Below the pieces are notes generated by a model that saw only the letters and a program-made list of their open reading frames with translations, had not been told where the DNA came from and ran no database searches. The position numbers were made by a program, and so were the translations under genes. 64,000 bases of DNA from Micromonospora ureilytica (GTDB lineage Bacteria; Actinomycetota; Actinomycetes; Mycobacteriales; Micromonosporaceae), in contig NZ_JADOTX010000001.1 of NCBI RefSeq assembly GCF_015751765.1, positions 1,488,001 through 1,552,000 of the forward strand, written 5' to 3'. Each line of letters begins with the position of its first letter. The stretch's first letter is position 1. This document shows, piece by piece, positions 1-8,200 of this stretch.

Positions 1-90
1 GTCGTTCCCGCTCACCGCTGCGGGGCAGTCCCGGTCTTGCACCGGGTTCCCTCTTACGACGCCCCACCACGACGGTGGGGCGAACCAGCA
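1..90 (-). promoter_or_regulatory. Cobalamin riboswitch, 3' part cut by the window edge
   Basis: Read on the minus strand this stretch carries the conserved core of the cobalamin (AdoCbl) riboswitch: a GC-rich P2-type hairpin (about 61-80), then GGGAACCCGGTGCAAGACC, then GGGACTGCCCCGC and AGCGGTGAGC. The order and the invariant GGTGcaA and CTG-CCCGC blocks match the family. The element points out of the window to the left, so it should control a minus-strand gene beyond position 1; usual targets are B12 synthesis or transport genes, or isozymes of B12-dependent enzymes such as ribonucleotide reductase. The controlled gene and the expression platform are not visible. Confidence 0.85.
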
Positions 91-165
91 CTGCCGCCCA
101 TCGTACGGCGTCCGGTCCGACCTTTCGACTATCGATCGCGCCCCCTCCCGACATGCGGGCCCTTG

Positions 166-182
166 TTGCAAGATAATGGCAA
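166..182. promoter_or_regulatory. Nur-box-like operator in the sodF promoter
   Basis: Sequence TTGCAA-GATAA-TGGCAA, one mismatch from the inverted repeat tTGCaa-N5-ttGCAA that I recall for the nickel-responsive Fur-family repressor Nur of Streptomyces. It ends 36 nt before the superoxide dismutase ATG. Its centre contains GATAAT (172-177), a good -10 hexamer, so a bound repressor would block RNA polymerase. The same arms recur at 6392-6408 before the nickel/peptide-type transporter. A Shine-Dalgarno sequence GAGAGGA lies at 204-210. Confidence 0.75.
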
Positions 183-218
183 CAGCCAAACTATGGCAGC
201 AGTGAGAGGACGTACCTG

Positions 219-833
219 ATGGCCGTGTACAACCTGCCCGACCTGCCCTACGACTACGGGGCACTCGAGCCCGCCATGTCCGGGGAGATCTTGGAGCTGC
301 ACCACGACAAGCACCACGCCGCGTACGTCAAGGGCGCCAACGATGGGCTCGACCGGCTTGCCGAGGTTCGGGACAAGGGCGACTACGCGACGCTTGTCGG
401 GTTGGAGAAGACGTTCGCGTTCAACCTGTCCGGGCATGTGCTGCACTCGATCTTCTGGAACAACCTGTCCCCGGACGGCGGTGACCGTCCCGACGGTGAG
501 CTGGCGGCGGCGATCGACGAGCACTTCGGCTCCTTCGACGGCTTCGCCGGCCAGCTGTCCGCCGCGACGAAGGGCGTGCAGGGCTCCGGGTGGGGCGTGC
601 TTGCCTGGGAGCCGCTGAGCCAACGGTTGATCGTGGAGCAGGTCTACGACCACCACGGCAACGTCGGGCAGGGCTCCACCCCGGTCCTGGTCTTCGACGC
701 CTGGGAGCACGCCTACTACCTGCAGTACCGCAACGTGCGCCCGGACTACGTGGACCGGCTGTGGCACCTGGTCAACTGGACCGACGTCACCGCCCGTTTC
801 GACGCCGCCCGCGCCGCGACCCCGAAGATCTGA
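219..833 (+). CDS. sodF: Superoxide dismutase, Fe/Mn family (Fe type likely)
   Basis: Cytosolic enzyme that converts superoxide to O2 and H2O2. The 204 residues are the usual family length. Metal ligands are visible: H28 (in LHHDKHH), H76 (in GHVLHSIFW), D160 and H164 (in DAWEHAYY). The ATG at 219 has GAGAGGA 8 nt upstream. The Nur-box-like operator in the promoter argues for the iron enzyme that actinobacteria repress when nickel is plentiful, since the nickel enzyme then takes over. Metal choice is inferred from regulation, not read from the active site. A small ORF follows after 6 nt and is probably co-transcribed. Confidence 0.95.
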   Translation: MAVYNLPDLPYDYGALEPAMSGEILELHHDKHHAAYVKGANDGLDRLAEVRDKGDYATLVGLEKTFAFNLSGHVLHSIFWNNLSPDGGDRPDGELAAAIDEHFGSFDGFAGQLSAATKGVQGSGWGVLAWEPLSQRLIVEQVYDHHGNVGQGSTPVLVFDAWEHAYYLQYRNVRPDYVDRLWHLVNWTDVTARFDAARAATPKI

Positions 834-839
834 CCCGGC

Positions 840-1100
840 GTGAGCGGGTACACCCCCGAGGCCGCCGAGATCGTGCAACGCGCCGCCGGGGTCATCGCGG
901 CCAAACACCGCGGTGACCTCGCTGGCGCCGAGGCGCTGATGTCGGCGTTCAGCTCTGAGCAGGCCCGTACCCTCGGCTTCTATCTCCTGGCCGACCTCGC
1001 GCTCGGCCTGGTCAAGGCGCAGAGCGGGCAGACGATGGACGACCTGGTCCGGGAGCTGTCCCTGCTCCTGGCCGACACCGCCCAGTCACCGCCCGCCTGA
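840..1100 (+). CDS. Small hypothetical protein downstream of sodF
   Basis: An 86-residue soluble protein that starts with GTG only 6 nt after the superoxide dismutase stop, so it is probably translated from the same mRNA. It is predicted largely helical (EAAEIVQRAAGVIAAKHRGD at the start, later LVRELSLLLAD) and has no signal peptide, membrane segment or cysteine. I do not recognise a domain. The transcript would end at the strong hairpin at 1103-1139. Position suggests a link to oxidative stress or metal response, but nothing in the sequence shows a function. Confidence 0.7.
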   Translation: MSGYTPEAAEIVQRAAGVIAAKHRGDLAGAEALMSAFSSEQARTLGFYLLADLALGLVKAQSGQTMDDLVRELSLLLADTAQSPPA

Positions 1101-1102
1101 CG

Positions 1103-1139
1103 GTCCGCTGGGTCCCACACATGGTGGGACCCAGCGGAC
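1103..1139. terminator. Bidirectional hairpin terminator
   Basis: Perfect 16-bp stem (1103-1118 with 1124-1139) and a 5-nt loop between the convergent sod unit and the ABC transporter operon. No U-tract, as is usual for high-GC actinobacteria. It probably stops transcription from both sides. Confidence 0.85.
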
Positions 1140-1156
1140 GCCGCAGCGTCCACCGC

Positions 1157-1843
1157 TCATTTCGAGGAGACCGTCTCGTACGCCGGACGATCGAGGTCGA
1201 CGATCCGGTCGCTCCAGCGGTCCAGCAGGGTCTGGTCGTGGGTGATGACCAGGACACCGGCGCGCTGCGTACGCTGGTAATCGCGAATGACGGCGGCGAC
1301 GTGCGCCTGGGTCGAGGCGTCGAGCATCGCGGTGGCCTCGTCGCAGAGCAGGTAGTCGGGGCGGTGTACGAGGGCACGGGCGAGGCAGGCGCGTTGCAGC
1401 TGCCCGTCGGACACCGCGTGGGGACGCCGGCCGCGCAGATCCGCGGTGAGGCCGACGAGGTCGGCGAGTTCGGCCACCCGTTCCCGGACCACCGACTCGG
1501 GCGTCCGGGTGGCGCGCAGCGGTTCGGCGATCAGGTCGGTGAGGCTCAGTCGAGGGTCGGCGGCCGCGCGCGGGCTCTGGAACAGGGCGGCGACGCGGGT
1601 CCGTAGGGCGACCGGCACGGCGTACCGGACGGCGTCGACAGCGGTGCCGTCGATGCTGACCCGGCCCTGATCGGGTTGGTGCAGCAGGGCCAGGACCCGG
1701 GCCAGTGTCGACTTTCCACAGCCGGACGGCCCGCGCAGTCCGACAGTCTCTCCCCGGTCGATCCGCACTGTGACGTCGTCGAGGACGACCTGGCGGCCGT
1801 ACCCGACTGTCACCCGGTCGGCGAGGAGGTGCGTGCTGCTCAC
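1157..1843 (-). CDS. Nickel/peptide ABC transporter ATP-binding protein (NikE/DppF type)
   Basis: Second ATPase subunit of an importer of the nickel/oligopeptide family; it hydrolyses ATP on the cytoplasmic face. Walker A GPSGCGKST is at residues 38-46, followed by a degenerate signature VSDGQLQRACLARAL, Walker B YLLCDEATAML and a switch His in VITHD. At 228 residues it lacks the C-terminal oligopeptide-binding extension seen in its partner. The ATG (1843) overlaps the upstream stop as ATGA, so it is the last gene of the five-gene operon. The Nur-box-like site before the operon favours nickel (or a nickel chelate) as substrate. Confidence 0.88.
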   Translation of the reverse strand: MSSTHLLADRVTVGYGRQVVLDDVTVRIDRGETVGLRGPSGCGKSTLARVLALLHQPDQGRVSIDGTAVDAVRYAVPVALRTRVAALFQSPRAAADPRLSLTDLIAEPLRATRTPESVVRERVAELADLVGLTADLRGRRPHAVSDGQLQRACLARALVHRPDYLLCDEATAMLDASTQAHVAAVIRDYQRTQRAGVLVITHDQTLLDRWSDRIVDLDRPAYETVSSK

Positions 1844-2844
1844 GTGACGGCTCCGAAAACGATCGGGTGGTGGCAGGCCACCGTGCCGCTACCGGTGACC
1901 GGCGTCGGCTGTGGTCGGTCCGCGCAGGTGTCGGTGCGGCGTGGACAGCGGGGCGCGAACGCGCACCCGGGGGGCAGCGCGGTGAGCATCGGCGGGTCGC
2001 CCGGCACCGGCCGGAAGGCCCGGTCCGGCAGGGCGTCGAGCAGCGCCGAGGCGTACGGGTGGGTCGGCGCTGTGAAGAGTTCGTCGGTGTCCCGGTGTTC
2101 CACGATGCGGCTGGCGTACATCACGGCGACGGTGTCGGCGACCCGGCGTGCGGCGGCCAGGTCGTGCGTGATGAGCACGACGGAGGCGCCGTTGTCGCAG
2201 CGACGGCGCAGCAGGTCGAGGGTGTGGTCGACCAGCGGCCGGTCCAGCCCGGTGGTGGGCTCGTCGGCGATGAGCAGCGACGGGTCGGGTGCCAGCGCGA
2301 GCGCGGTGACCAGGCGCTGCGCCATGCCGCCGGACAGCTCGTGGGGGTAGCGGTCCAGGTCCGCCGGGTCGAGCCCGACGTCGACAGCGAGGTGGTCGGC
2401 GTCGGCGCGGTCACGGCCGTGCGCCCGCAGCGTCTCGGCGAGCAGTCGCCGTCCGGTGCGGACCGGGTTCAGGGCGGTGGCCGGGCTCTGCGGGACCAGC
2501 CCGACCCGACGCCCGCGTACCCGCCGGGCCAGGTGGCGCTGGCCGCAGGTGACCAGGTCGACCGGGTCGGCGCCGGGGTGGTGCAGCACGGCGTGGCCGG
2601 TGGTCGTGGCGTTGCCGGGCAGGAGGCCGAGCAGGGCGTGGGCCAGGACGGACTTGCCGCAGCCGGACTCGCCCACGATGGCCAACAGTTCGCCGGCCCG
2701 GACGGTGAGGCTGAGATCGCTGACCGCGCGCACGCGTGCGTCCCGGAGCCGGAACTCGACGCCGAGGCCGTCGACGGCGAGCAGCGGCCGGGTCATCACG
2801 GCGCGGGAAGGCGCCGAAGCGGGAACGGATTCGGTGGTGGTCAC
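1840..2844 (-). CDS. Nickel/peptide ABC transporter ATP-binding protein (NikD/DppD type)
   Basis: First ATPase of the importer. It shows Walker A GESGCGKS, signature LSGGMAQR, Walker B LLIADEPTTGLD, and the C-terminal family extension with a Cys-containing CAFAPRCPRRTDTC region typical of oligopeptide/nickel ATPases. The frame stays open to 2958, but the GTG at 2844 overlaps the permease stop (GTGA) and removes a non-homologous Arg/Pro-rich leader, so I set the start there (334 residues). It pairs with the next ATPase through another ATGA overlap. Confidence 0.88.
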   Translation of the reverse strand: MTTTESVPASAPSRAVMTRPLLAVDGLGVEFRLRDARVRAVSDLSLTVRAGELLAIVGESGCGKSVLAHALLGLLPGNATTTGHAVLHHPGADPVDLVTCGQRHLARRVRGRRVGLVPQSPATALNPVRTGRRLLAETLRAHGRDRADADHLAVDVGLDPADLDRYPHELSGGMAQRLVTALALAPDPSLLIADEPTTGLDRPLVDHTLDLLRRRCDNGASVVLITHDLAAARRVADTVAVMYASRIVEHRDTDELFTAPTHPYASALLDALPDRAFRPVPGDPPMLTALPPGCAFAPRCPRRTDTCADRPQPTPVTGSGTVACHHPIVFGAVT

Positions 2845-3731
2845 AGGTGCAGCTCCGCTCGGACCCGGGGATCGAGGCGGTCGCGCCAACGGGCGGCGAG
2901 GACCGCGATGGCGAGGGTGACCACGACGATGACCGCGCCCGGTGCCAGGCTGGCCCACCAGGCGCCGGTGAGCAGCGACCCCTGACCGTCATTGATCATG
3001 TTGCCCAGCGACGCGAGGTGCGGCGGCAGGCCGAGGCCGAGGAACGACAGGGCGGTCTCGTGCCACACCGCGTGCGGGATCATCAGGGTGGTGGCCAACG
3101 CCAGCCGGGGCAGGACGTGCGGCAGCAGGTGCCGGGTGAGGACCCGGAGCCGGCCGGCCCCGCCGCTGATGGCGGCGTCGATGAACGGTCGGGTCCGAAG
3201 GCTCAACAACTCGGATCGGACGATGCGGGCGGTGGAGAGCCAGTGGGTGAGCCCGACGGAGGCGATCACCGCACCGAGGCTGGGCCGCAGCATGGCGACG
3301 ATGAAGATGCCCAGCAGCAGGTGCGGCATCGCGGCGATGGTGTCCACGATCCGCATCAGGATCCGGTCCACCCGGCCGCCGAGCGTGCCGGCGATTCCGC
3401 CGACCACGCCCCCGAGGACGGTGGCGACGAGCGCGGCGACCGCGCCGACGAGCAGCGACACCCGCAGTCCGTAGACGGCACGGTGCGCCACGTCGCGGCC
3501 CAGGTCGTCGGTGCCGGCGAGGTGGGTCCAGGACGGCGCCAACCGGGTCTGGTCCAGTGCGACAGCGCTCTGGTCGAGCGGCCAGACGAGCGGGGCGAGC
3601 AGCGAGCCGGCGACGGCCACGAGCAGGACCAGACCGGCCGCGACGGCGCCAGCCTGGCCGGGCCGCAGCCGCAGCCGCAGCCGCGACCGGGCCACTCGGA
3701 GCAGCGGCGGTCGGGCGGCGAGGTCAGCCAT
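2841..3731 (-). CDS. Nickel/peptide ABC transporter permease (NikC/DppC type)
   Basis: Inner-membrane channel subunit of 296 residues. It has one N-terminal membrane segment (AGAVAAGLVLLVAVAGSLLA), then the family core with GTDDLGRDV early and an EAA-type loop (SGGAGRLRVLTRHLLPHVLP) for ATPase docking. I chose the ATG at 3731 because it overlaps the preceding permease stop by 8 nt. The frame is open to 3761, but that adds only a non-conserved leader. It pairs with the NikB/DppB-type permease encoded just upstream. Confidence 0.88.
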   Translation of the reverse strand: MADLAARPPLLRVARSRLRLRLRPGQAGAVAAGLVLLVAVAGSLLAPLVWPLDQSAVALDQTRLAPSWTHLAGTDDLGRDVAHRAVYGLRVSLLVGAVAALVATVLGGVVGGIAGTLGGRVDRILMRIVDTIAAMPHLLLGIFIVAMLRPSLGAVIASVGLTHWLSTARIVRSELLSLRTRPFIDAAISGGAGRLRVLTRHLLPHVLPRLALATTLMIPHAVWHETALSFLGLGLPPHLASLGNMINDGQGSLLTGAWWASLAPGAVIVVVTLAIAVLAARWRDRLDPRVRAELHL

Positions 3732-4716
3732 CGAGTCGTACCCTCGGGTCGGCGGCGGCATAGGCGAGGTCGGTCGCGAGGTTCGCGGCCAGCACCACAG
3801 CGGTGGTGACCAGCGTGATCGCCGCCAGCAGCGGGAAGTCGCTGCCCAGCGCGGCGGCGACAGTGACGGCGCCGAGGCCCGGCAGCGAGAAGACCGTCTC
3901 GACCAGCACCGCCCCGCCGACCAGCTCGGGCAGGTGGGTGCCGACCAGGGTGAGGAACGGCAGCAGCGCGGTCCGCAGCGCGTGCCCGAACAGCACCGTC
4001 CGACCGGGCAACCCGCGTGCCCGCGCCGCGAGCACGTGGTCGTCGCGCAGGCTCTCCGCGACAGCGTCCCGGACGAACAGCACGAACCACGGCGCCTGGG
4101 ACACGGCCAGCACCCCGACCGGCAGGATCAGGTGGTGCGCCACATCGGCCCAGGAGGTGCTGGTCGCTGTGACGTCGGTGAGCCCGCCCGCCGGCAGCCA
4201 CCCCAGGGCCAGCGCGAACACGGCGATCGCGGCCAGGCCCAACCAGAACACCGGCATCGACTCGACCGCGTACGCGGCCGTCCGCAACGCGCGGTCGAAC
4301 AGCCCACCCCGGCGGTACGCGGCCAGCGCGCCCAGCAGCAGGCTCGCGACCAGGACCAGGGCGAGGGTCACGCCGATCAGGAGCAGCGTCCAGCCGGCCC
4401 GGGCGGCGAGCACCGCGGCGACCGGCTCGTGGCGGCTGGTCGACCAGCCCAGGTCGCCCTGGACCAGGTTGCCGATCCAGCGCAGGTACTGCACGGGCAG
4501 GGGGTCGTCGACGCCCCAGTTGGCGCGCAGCTGAGCCAGGTTCTCCTCGCTGGCGGTGAAGGCCGCCGCGCCCGCGTACTGCTTCGCGGGGTCGACCGGC
4601 GAGGCGGCGCCGAGGGCGAACATCCCGATGCTCGTCGCGGCGAGCACCGGCACGGCGACGAGGAGTCGACGCCGGACCACCGCGCCGGCCCCGGCCAGGC
4701 GACCGGAGCGGCTCAC
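3724..4716 (-). CDS. Nickel/peptide ABC transporter permease (NikB/DppB type)
   Basis: Inner-membrane channel subunit of about 330 residues with roughly six hydrophobic segments. The first, LLVAVPVLAATSIGMFALGA, is typical of this family, and an EAA-type loop (RARGLPGRTVLFGHALRTALLP) is present. The GTG at 4716 overlaps the stop of the substrate-binding protein gene (GTGA), so translation is coupled; the frame is open to 4743. The operon order (binding protein, two permeases, two ATPases) is the standard nik/dpp layout. Confidence 0.88.
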   Translation of the reverse strand: MSRSGRLAGAGAVVRRRLLVAVPVLAATSIGMFALGAASPVDPAKQYAGAAAFTASEENLAQLRANWGVDDPLPVQYLRWIGNLVQGDLGWSTSRHEPVAAVLAARAGWTLLLIGVTLALVLVASLLLGALAAYRRGGLFDRALRTAAYAVESMPVFWLGLAAIAVFALALGWLPAGGLTDVTATSTSWADVAHHLILPVGVLAVSQAPWFVLFVRDAVAESLRDDHVLAARARGLPGRTVLFGHALRTALLPFLTLVGTHLPELVGGAVLVETVFSLPGLGAVTVAAALGSDFPLLAAITLVTTAVVLAANLATDLAYAAADPRVRLDG

Positions 4717-6311
4717 GACCGGGTCCAGGTGTCGATGTTCCACCAGATGCTGTTAGCCACCCCGTGCTCGTGCGCCTCGACCCGGGGGGCCACGCCCCGC
4801 ACCGAGGACTTCAGCACGTAGGTGTGCCGCAGGTAGGTGAGGAACAGCCACGGTACGTCGGTGGCGAGCTGCTTCTGGAACTGCGCGTACGCGGCCTTGC
4901 GAAGGGCCGGGTCGATCTGGTCGCGACCCTCCTGGAGGGCACTGTCGGTCACCTCGGACCGGTACGAGCCGGGGTTGAAGTAGCCCTGCCCCGCGAACCG
5001 CGAGCCGAACAGCTTGTACGAGACGAAGTCCGGGTCGAACGGCGTTCCGTAGCCCATCAGCAGGGCGTCGGACTTCATTCGCGGGTCGATGGCGTCCCAG
5101 GTGAGCCCCGCCGGGGTCACCTCGATGCCGATCTTCTTCGCGTCGGCGGTGACGGCGAGGGCCAGGTCCTTGCGCAGCGTGTCGCTCGCCGGGTACATCA
5201 GCGTGAACCGGGCCGGTCGGCCGTCCTTGACGCGCACCCCGCCGGGACCCGGGGTCCAGCCGGCAGCGTCGAGCAGCGCTCCCGCCGCCGTCGGGTCGGC
5301 GGTGGGCTTGCCGACGATCGACGGATCGGCGAACTCGGAGGTCGGCGGGATCGGGCCGAACGCCGGTTCGCCGGCGCCACCGAGGAGCCCGGACACCATC
5401 GCGGCCCGGTCGACACCCAGGTTGAGTGCCCGCCGGACCGCCGGGTCGGCGAGGACCGGGTTGCCCGTCGGCAGCATCACGCCGCGGTAGTCGGCGGTCG
5501 GCACCCGCTGCACCCGGTACGTGGCGTCGGCGTCGAAGCCGGAGGCCAGCTTCGGCGGCAACTCGGCGGCGTCGAACTCGCCGGCCCGCATCCGCTGGGC
5601 GCGGACGTTGTCGTCGGCGACGAACGCGACCACCACCCGGTTGTTCTTCGGCCGGCCGCCGAAGTAGCTCTCGTTGGCCGTGAGCACCAGGCGGTCGCCC
5701 GGCGTCCAGGACTCGACCCGGTACGGCCCGGTCCCGATCGGCTTGCGATTGAACCCGGCGGTGTTGATGTCCTGCCCGCTGAGCAGCTTGGCCGGCACGA
5801 TGCCGAGGGTGAGTCGCTGCAGGAACGGCGCGTACGGGTAGCGCAGCCGGAACACGACGGTGGCGGCGTCGGGCGCGGTCACCGATTCCACCATGTCCAG
5901 GTCGGAGCGGAGCGTCGAGTCGACAGTGGGATCCAGGACGGCCTGGTACGTGAAGACCACGTCCTGGGCGGTCAGCGCGGTGCCGTCGTGGAACTGCACG
6001 CCGTCGCGGAGCTTCGCGGTCACGGTGCGCCCATCGCGTGACAGCTCCGGCAACGCCGTGGCCAGACCGGCGACGAGGCGGTTGTCGTCGTCCCGGGTGA
6101 CGAGGCCGTCGAAGATCAGCGAGGCGCCGTCGACGCCGTAGTTGAGCACTGGGTTCAACGCGTCCGGCTCGTCGGAGGTGGCGACGACGAGCGTCGCGCT
6201 GCCGGATGTGCCGTCGGGCGTGGCCGGGGCCGAGCATCCGGCGAGGACGAGCATCCCCGCCGCCGCGGTCGACGCCACGAGGCGTCGGAAGGTCGGACGC
6301 ATCCGGGTCAC
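4713..6311 (-). CDS. Substrate-binding lipoprotein of a nickel/peptide ABC transporter
   Basis: Family 5 extracellular solute-binding protein of 532 residues. It starts with a lipoprotein signal (VASTAAAGMLVLAGC), so it is anchored by a lipidated Cys outside the membrane. The body matches the NikA/DppA/OppA fold, with YGVDGASLIFDGL, LRDGVQFHDGTALTAQDVVF and ALNLGVDRAAM. The GTG at 6311 has AGGAG 6 nt upstream; an ATG at 6302 is too far from it. Family alone cannot separate peptide from nickel. The Nur-box-like operator at 6392-6408, matching the one at sodF, makes nickel the better guess. Confidence 0.88.
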   Translation of the reverse strand: MTRMRPTFRRLVASTAAAGMLVLAGCSAPATPDGTSGSATLVVATSDEPDALNPVLNYGVDGASLIFDGLVTRDDDNRLVAGLATALPELSRDGRTVTAKLRDGVQFHDGTALTAQDVVFTYQAVLDPTVDSTLRSDLDMVESVTAPDAATVVFRLRYPYAPFLQRLTLGIVPAKLLSGQDINTAGFNRKPIGTGPYRVESWTPGDRLVLTANESYFGGRPKNNRVVVAFVADDNVRAQRMRAGEFDAAELPPKLASGFDADATYRVQRVPTADYRGVMLPTGNPVLADPAVRRALNLGVDRAAMVSGLLGGAGEPAFGPIPPTSEFADPSIVGKPTADPTAAGALLDAAGWTPGPGGVRVKDGRPARFTLMYPASDTLRKDLALAVTADAKKIGIEVTPAGLTWDAIDPRMKSDALLMGYGTPFDPDFVSYKLFGSRFAGQGYFNPGSYRSEVTDSALQEGRDQIDPALRKAAYAQFQKQLATDVPWLFLTYLRHTYVLKSSVRGVAPRVEAHEHGVANSIWWNIDTWTRS

Positions 6312-6391
6312 AGAGGGCTCCTGTGGTGTGGGGAGGAATCAATGGTTGGGTGGGCGCGGCGCCGCAACCGTTGATCAACACGGTCGCACAG

Positions 6392-6408
6392 TTGCAAGTC
6401 TTTGGCAA
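6392..6408. promoter_or_regulatory. Nur-box-like operator upstream of the nickel/peptide ABC operon
   Basis: Sequence TTGCAA-GTCTT-TGGCAA has exactly the same arms and spacing as the site in the sodF promoter (166-182). It lies about 80 nt upstream of the binding-protein start, in the 262-nt gap between that gene and the divergent secreted-protein gene at 6574. In Streptomyces the Nur repressor is reported to control both sodF and the nik operon, and the arrangement here reproduces that pair. Confidence 0.75.
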
Positions 6409-6573
6409 TTACCAGAGCCATGCATTATGGCGTTTCCGCGCCTCACGCAGATGCCTCGAAAACCGACACTGTCCGTGTTCGTCACCTGACATGCAGTGGT
6501 GAGAGCCGTGGTTAGGCTGCCGTGATGTGCGCGAAGCGAGCCGGGCTTCGCCGATTCCGGAGGTGCCAGCACG

Positions 6574-8145
6574 ATGGACAGTCGAGTAGCACGTCCCACC
6601 AGATATACCGGAACTCTCCTGCTGGCGGCGCTGACCGCGCTGTTGCTGCTCGGGGTCGACGCGGTGCTGGGTCCGGTCGCGCCGGTCCGGGCCGGTGGCG
6701 CCGCCGCGACCGTCAGCGGCACCCTGACCGAACGTTCCGGCCGACCGGCCGGCCAGGTCAGGGTCACCCTCGCGCCGGACTCCGGCGCCCAGCAGCCGAC
6801 CTACTCGACCACCACCGACCGGGCCGGCCGGTGGCGGGTGTCCGGGGTGTCGGCTGGGCGCTACCGGATCACCAACCAGCTGCCCGGCGTGTTCCGGCCC
6901 CGCTACTACCCGAGCCGGCTCGGATTCCCCTGGGGAGCTGTCACCGTCCCGGCCCGTGGCCGGCTCGTCGTCAACGACGTGCTACCTCCGGCCGGCCGGA
7001 TCCGGTTCGTCGCGGCCGACGCGGCCACCGGCGCCGAGGTGCGGGACTTCTGTGTGCAGGACCCGCTGGAGCTCGGCTTCACCTGCACCAAACCCGCCGG
7101 AGCCTTCCCGAACGGGTACCTCGACCTGGAGGTGCCGCCCGGCCACTACCGGTTCACCGGCACCGCGAACGACGGCGTACACGAGGGCGGGATGGTCGAG
7201 GCGACCGCGGTCGCCGGGCGGGTGACCCACGCGACGCTGCCGGTCCAGCCGCCCGGCAACGAACTGCGCGTGACGCTGCGGGACCGGGCGACCGGCGCGC
7301 CGGTGCCCAACACGGGAATCATCGCCATCTCGGTGGACAAGCGGTTCCCCGACATCTATGACGCCAACGAGATCTCCGACGAGAACGGGGTGGTGCGGTT
7401 CCGGAGCCTCTACCCGGACCGGTACAACATCTGGGCCGGCGGCTCGGCCAACGGGCACGGCGCGCAGTGGGTCGGCCCGAAGGGTGGCACCGGCGACCGG
7501 GCCAAGGCACTGGTGGTCGAGCCAGGGCCCGGGATCACCACACTGCCCGACATCCTGCTGGACCGGGCGGGGTCGATCACCGGGTCGATCACCGACGCGG
7601 TCACCGGCCAGCCGGTGTCGGTGACCGTCGCGCTGACGACCTACGACCCGTTCTGGTACGAGACCACCTGGAAGGTTTCCGGCAACGGCTCGTACACCTT
7701 CAACGGGCTCGGCCCGTACGAGTGGTCGCTGGCGTTCATCCCACCGGGCAACGGCGGCGCCAACAGCGTCTACGCCACCCAGTGGTCCGGTGGGGCGCCG
7801 AACAGCGTCAAATCGACCCGGGTCAAGGTCGTCGCCGGCGGCACTACCGTGGCGAACGAGCGGATGCGCGCCGGCACCGCCGTCTCCGGCCAAGCCAACG
7901 GCCTTCCGGTGTACGGCTACAGCTACCCCGTCTACGTCTACAACGCCGACACCGGCGACATCGTCGCGGTCGACGAGAACGTCGAGGACGGCCGGTACGA
8001 CGCCCGACTCCTGCCTGGCCAGCGGGTCCGCTTCTGCCTGCACGCCGACCGCTGCTACCCGGACTACGTAAGGCAGGTCGACGCGTCCGCCATCCGGGTG
8101 GGCACCTCGCCGTTCACCGTCGACTTTCCCGGCCGGCGGGGCTGA
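6574..8145 (+). CDS. Secreted protein with carboxypeptidase-regulatory-like beta-sandwich repeats
   Basis: Exported 523-residue protein: N-terminal signal with hydrophobic core LLLAALTALLLLGVDAVLG, then several beta-sandwich modules of the CarboxypepD_reg/Cna-B kind. Examples are VSGTLTERSGRPAGQVRVTL with DRAGRWRVSGVSAGRYRI, LRVTLRDRATGAPVPNTG, and GSITGSITDAVTGQPVSVTV with GSYTFNGLGPYEWSLAFI. No catalytic domain, LPXTG motif or C-terminal anchor is visible, so it is probably a free cell-surface or matrix protein with a binding or structural role. GGAGGTG at 6559-6565 lies 8 nt before the ATG. It is divergent from the Nur-linked operon, and nothing suggests shared function. Confidence 0.8.
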   Translation: MDSRVARPTRYTGTLLLAALTALLLLGVDAVLGPVAPVRAGGAAATVSGTLTERSGRPAGQVRVTLAPDSGAQQPTYSTTTDRAGRWRVSGVSAGRYRITNQLPGVFRPRYYPSRLGFPWGAVTVPARGRLVVNDVLPPAGRIRFVAADAATGAEVRDFCVQDPLELGFTCTKPAGAFPNGYLDLEVPPGHYRFTGTANDGVHEGGMVEATAVAGRVTHATLPVQPPGNELRVTLRDRATGAPVPNTGIIAISVDKRFPDIYDANEISDENGVVRFRSLYPDRYNIWAGGSANGHGAQWVGPKGGTGDRAKALVVEPGPGITTLPDILLDRAGSITGSITDAVTGQPVSVTVALTTYDPFWYETTWKVSGNGSYTFNGLGPYEWSLAFIPPGNGGANSVYATQWSGGAPNSVKSTRVKVVAGGTTVANERMRAGTAVSGQANGLPVYGYSYPVYVYNADTGDIVAVDENVEDGRYDARLLPGQRVRFCLHADRCYPDYVRQVDASAIRVGTSPFTVDFPGRRG

Positions 8146-8200
8146 GCCGGGCCGGGCGCCGGCGCCGCCCGCGCACCAAACCGTGAGCTAGGGTTCCGGG

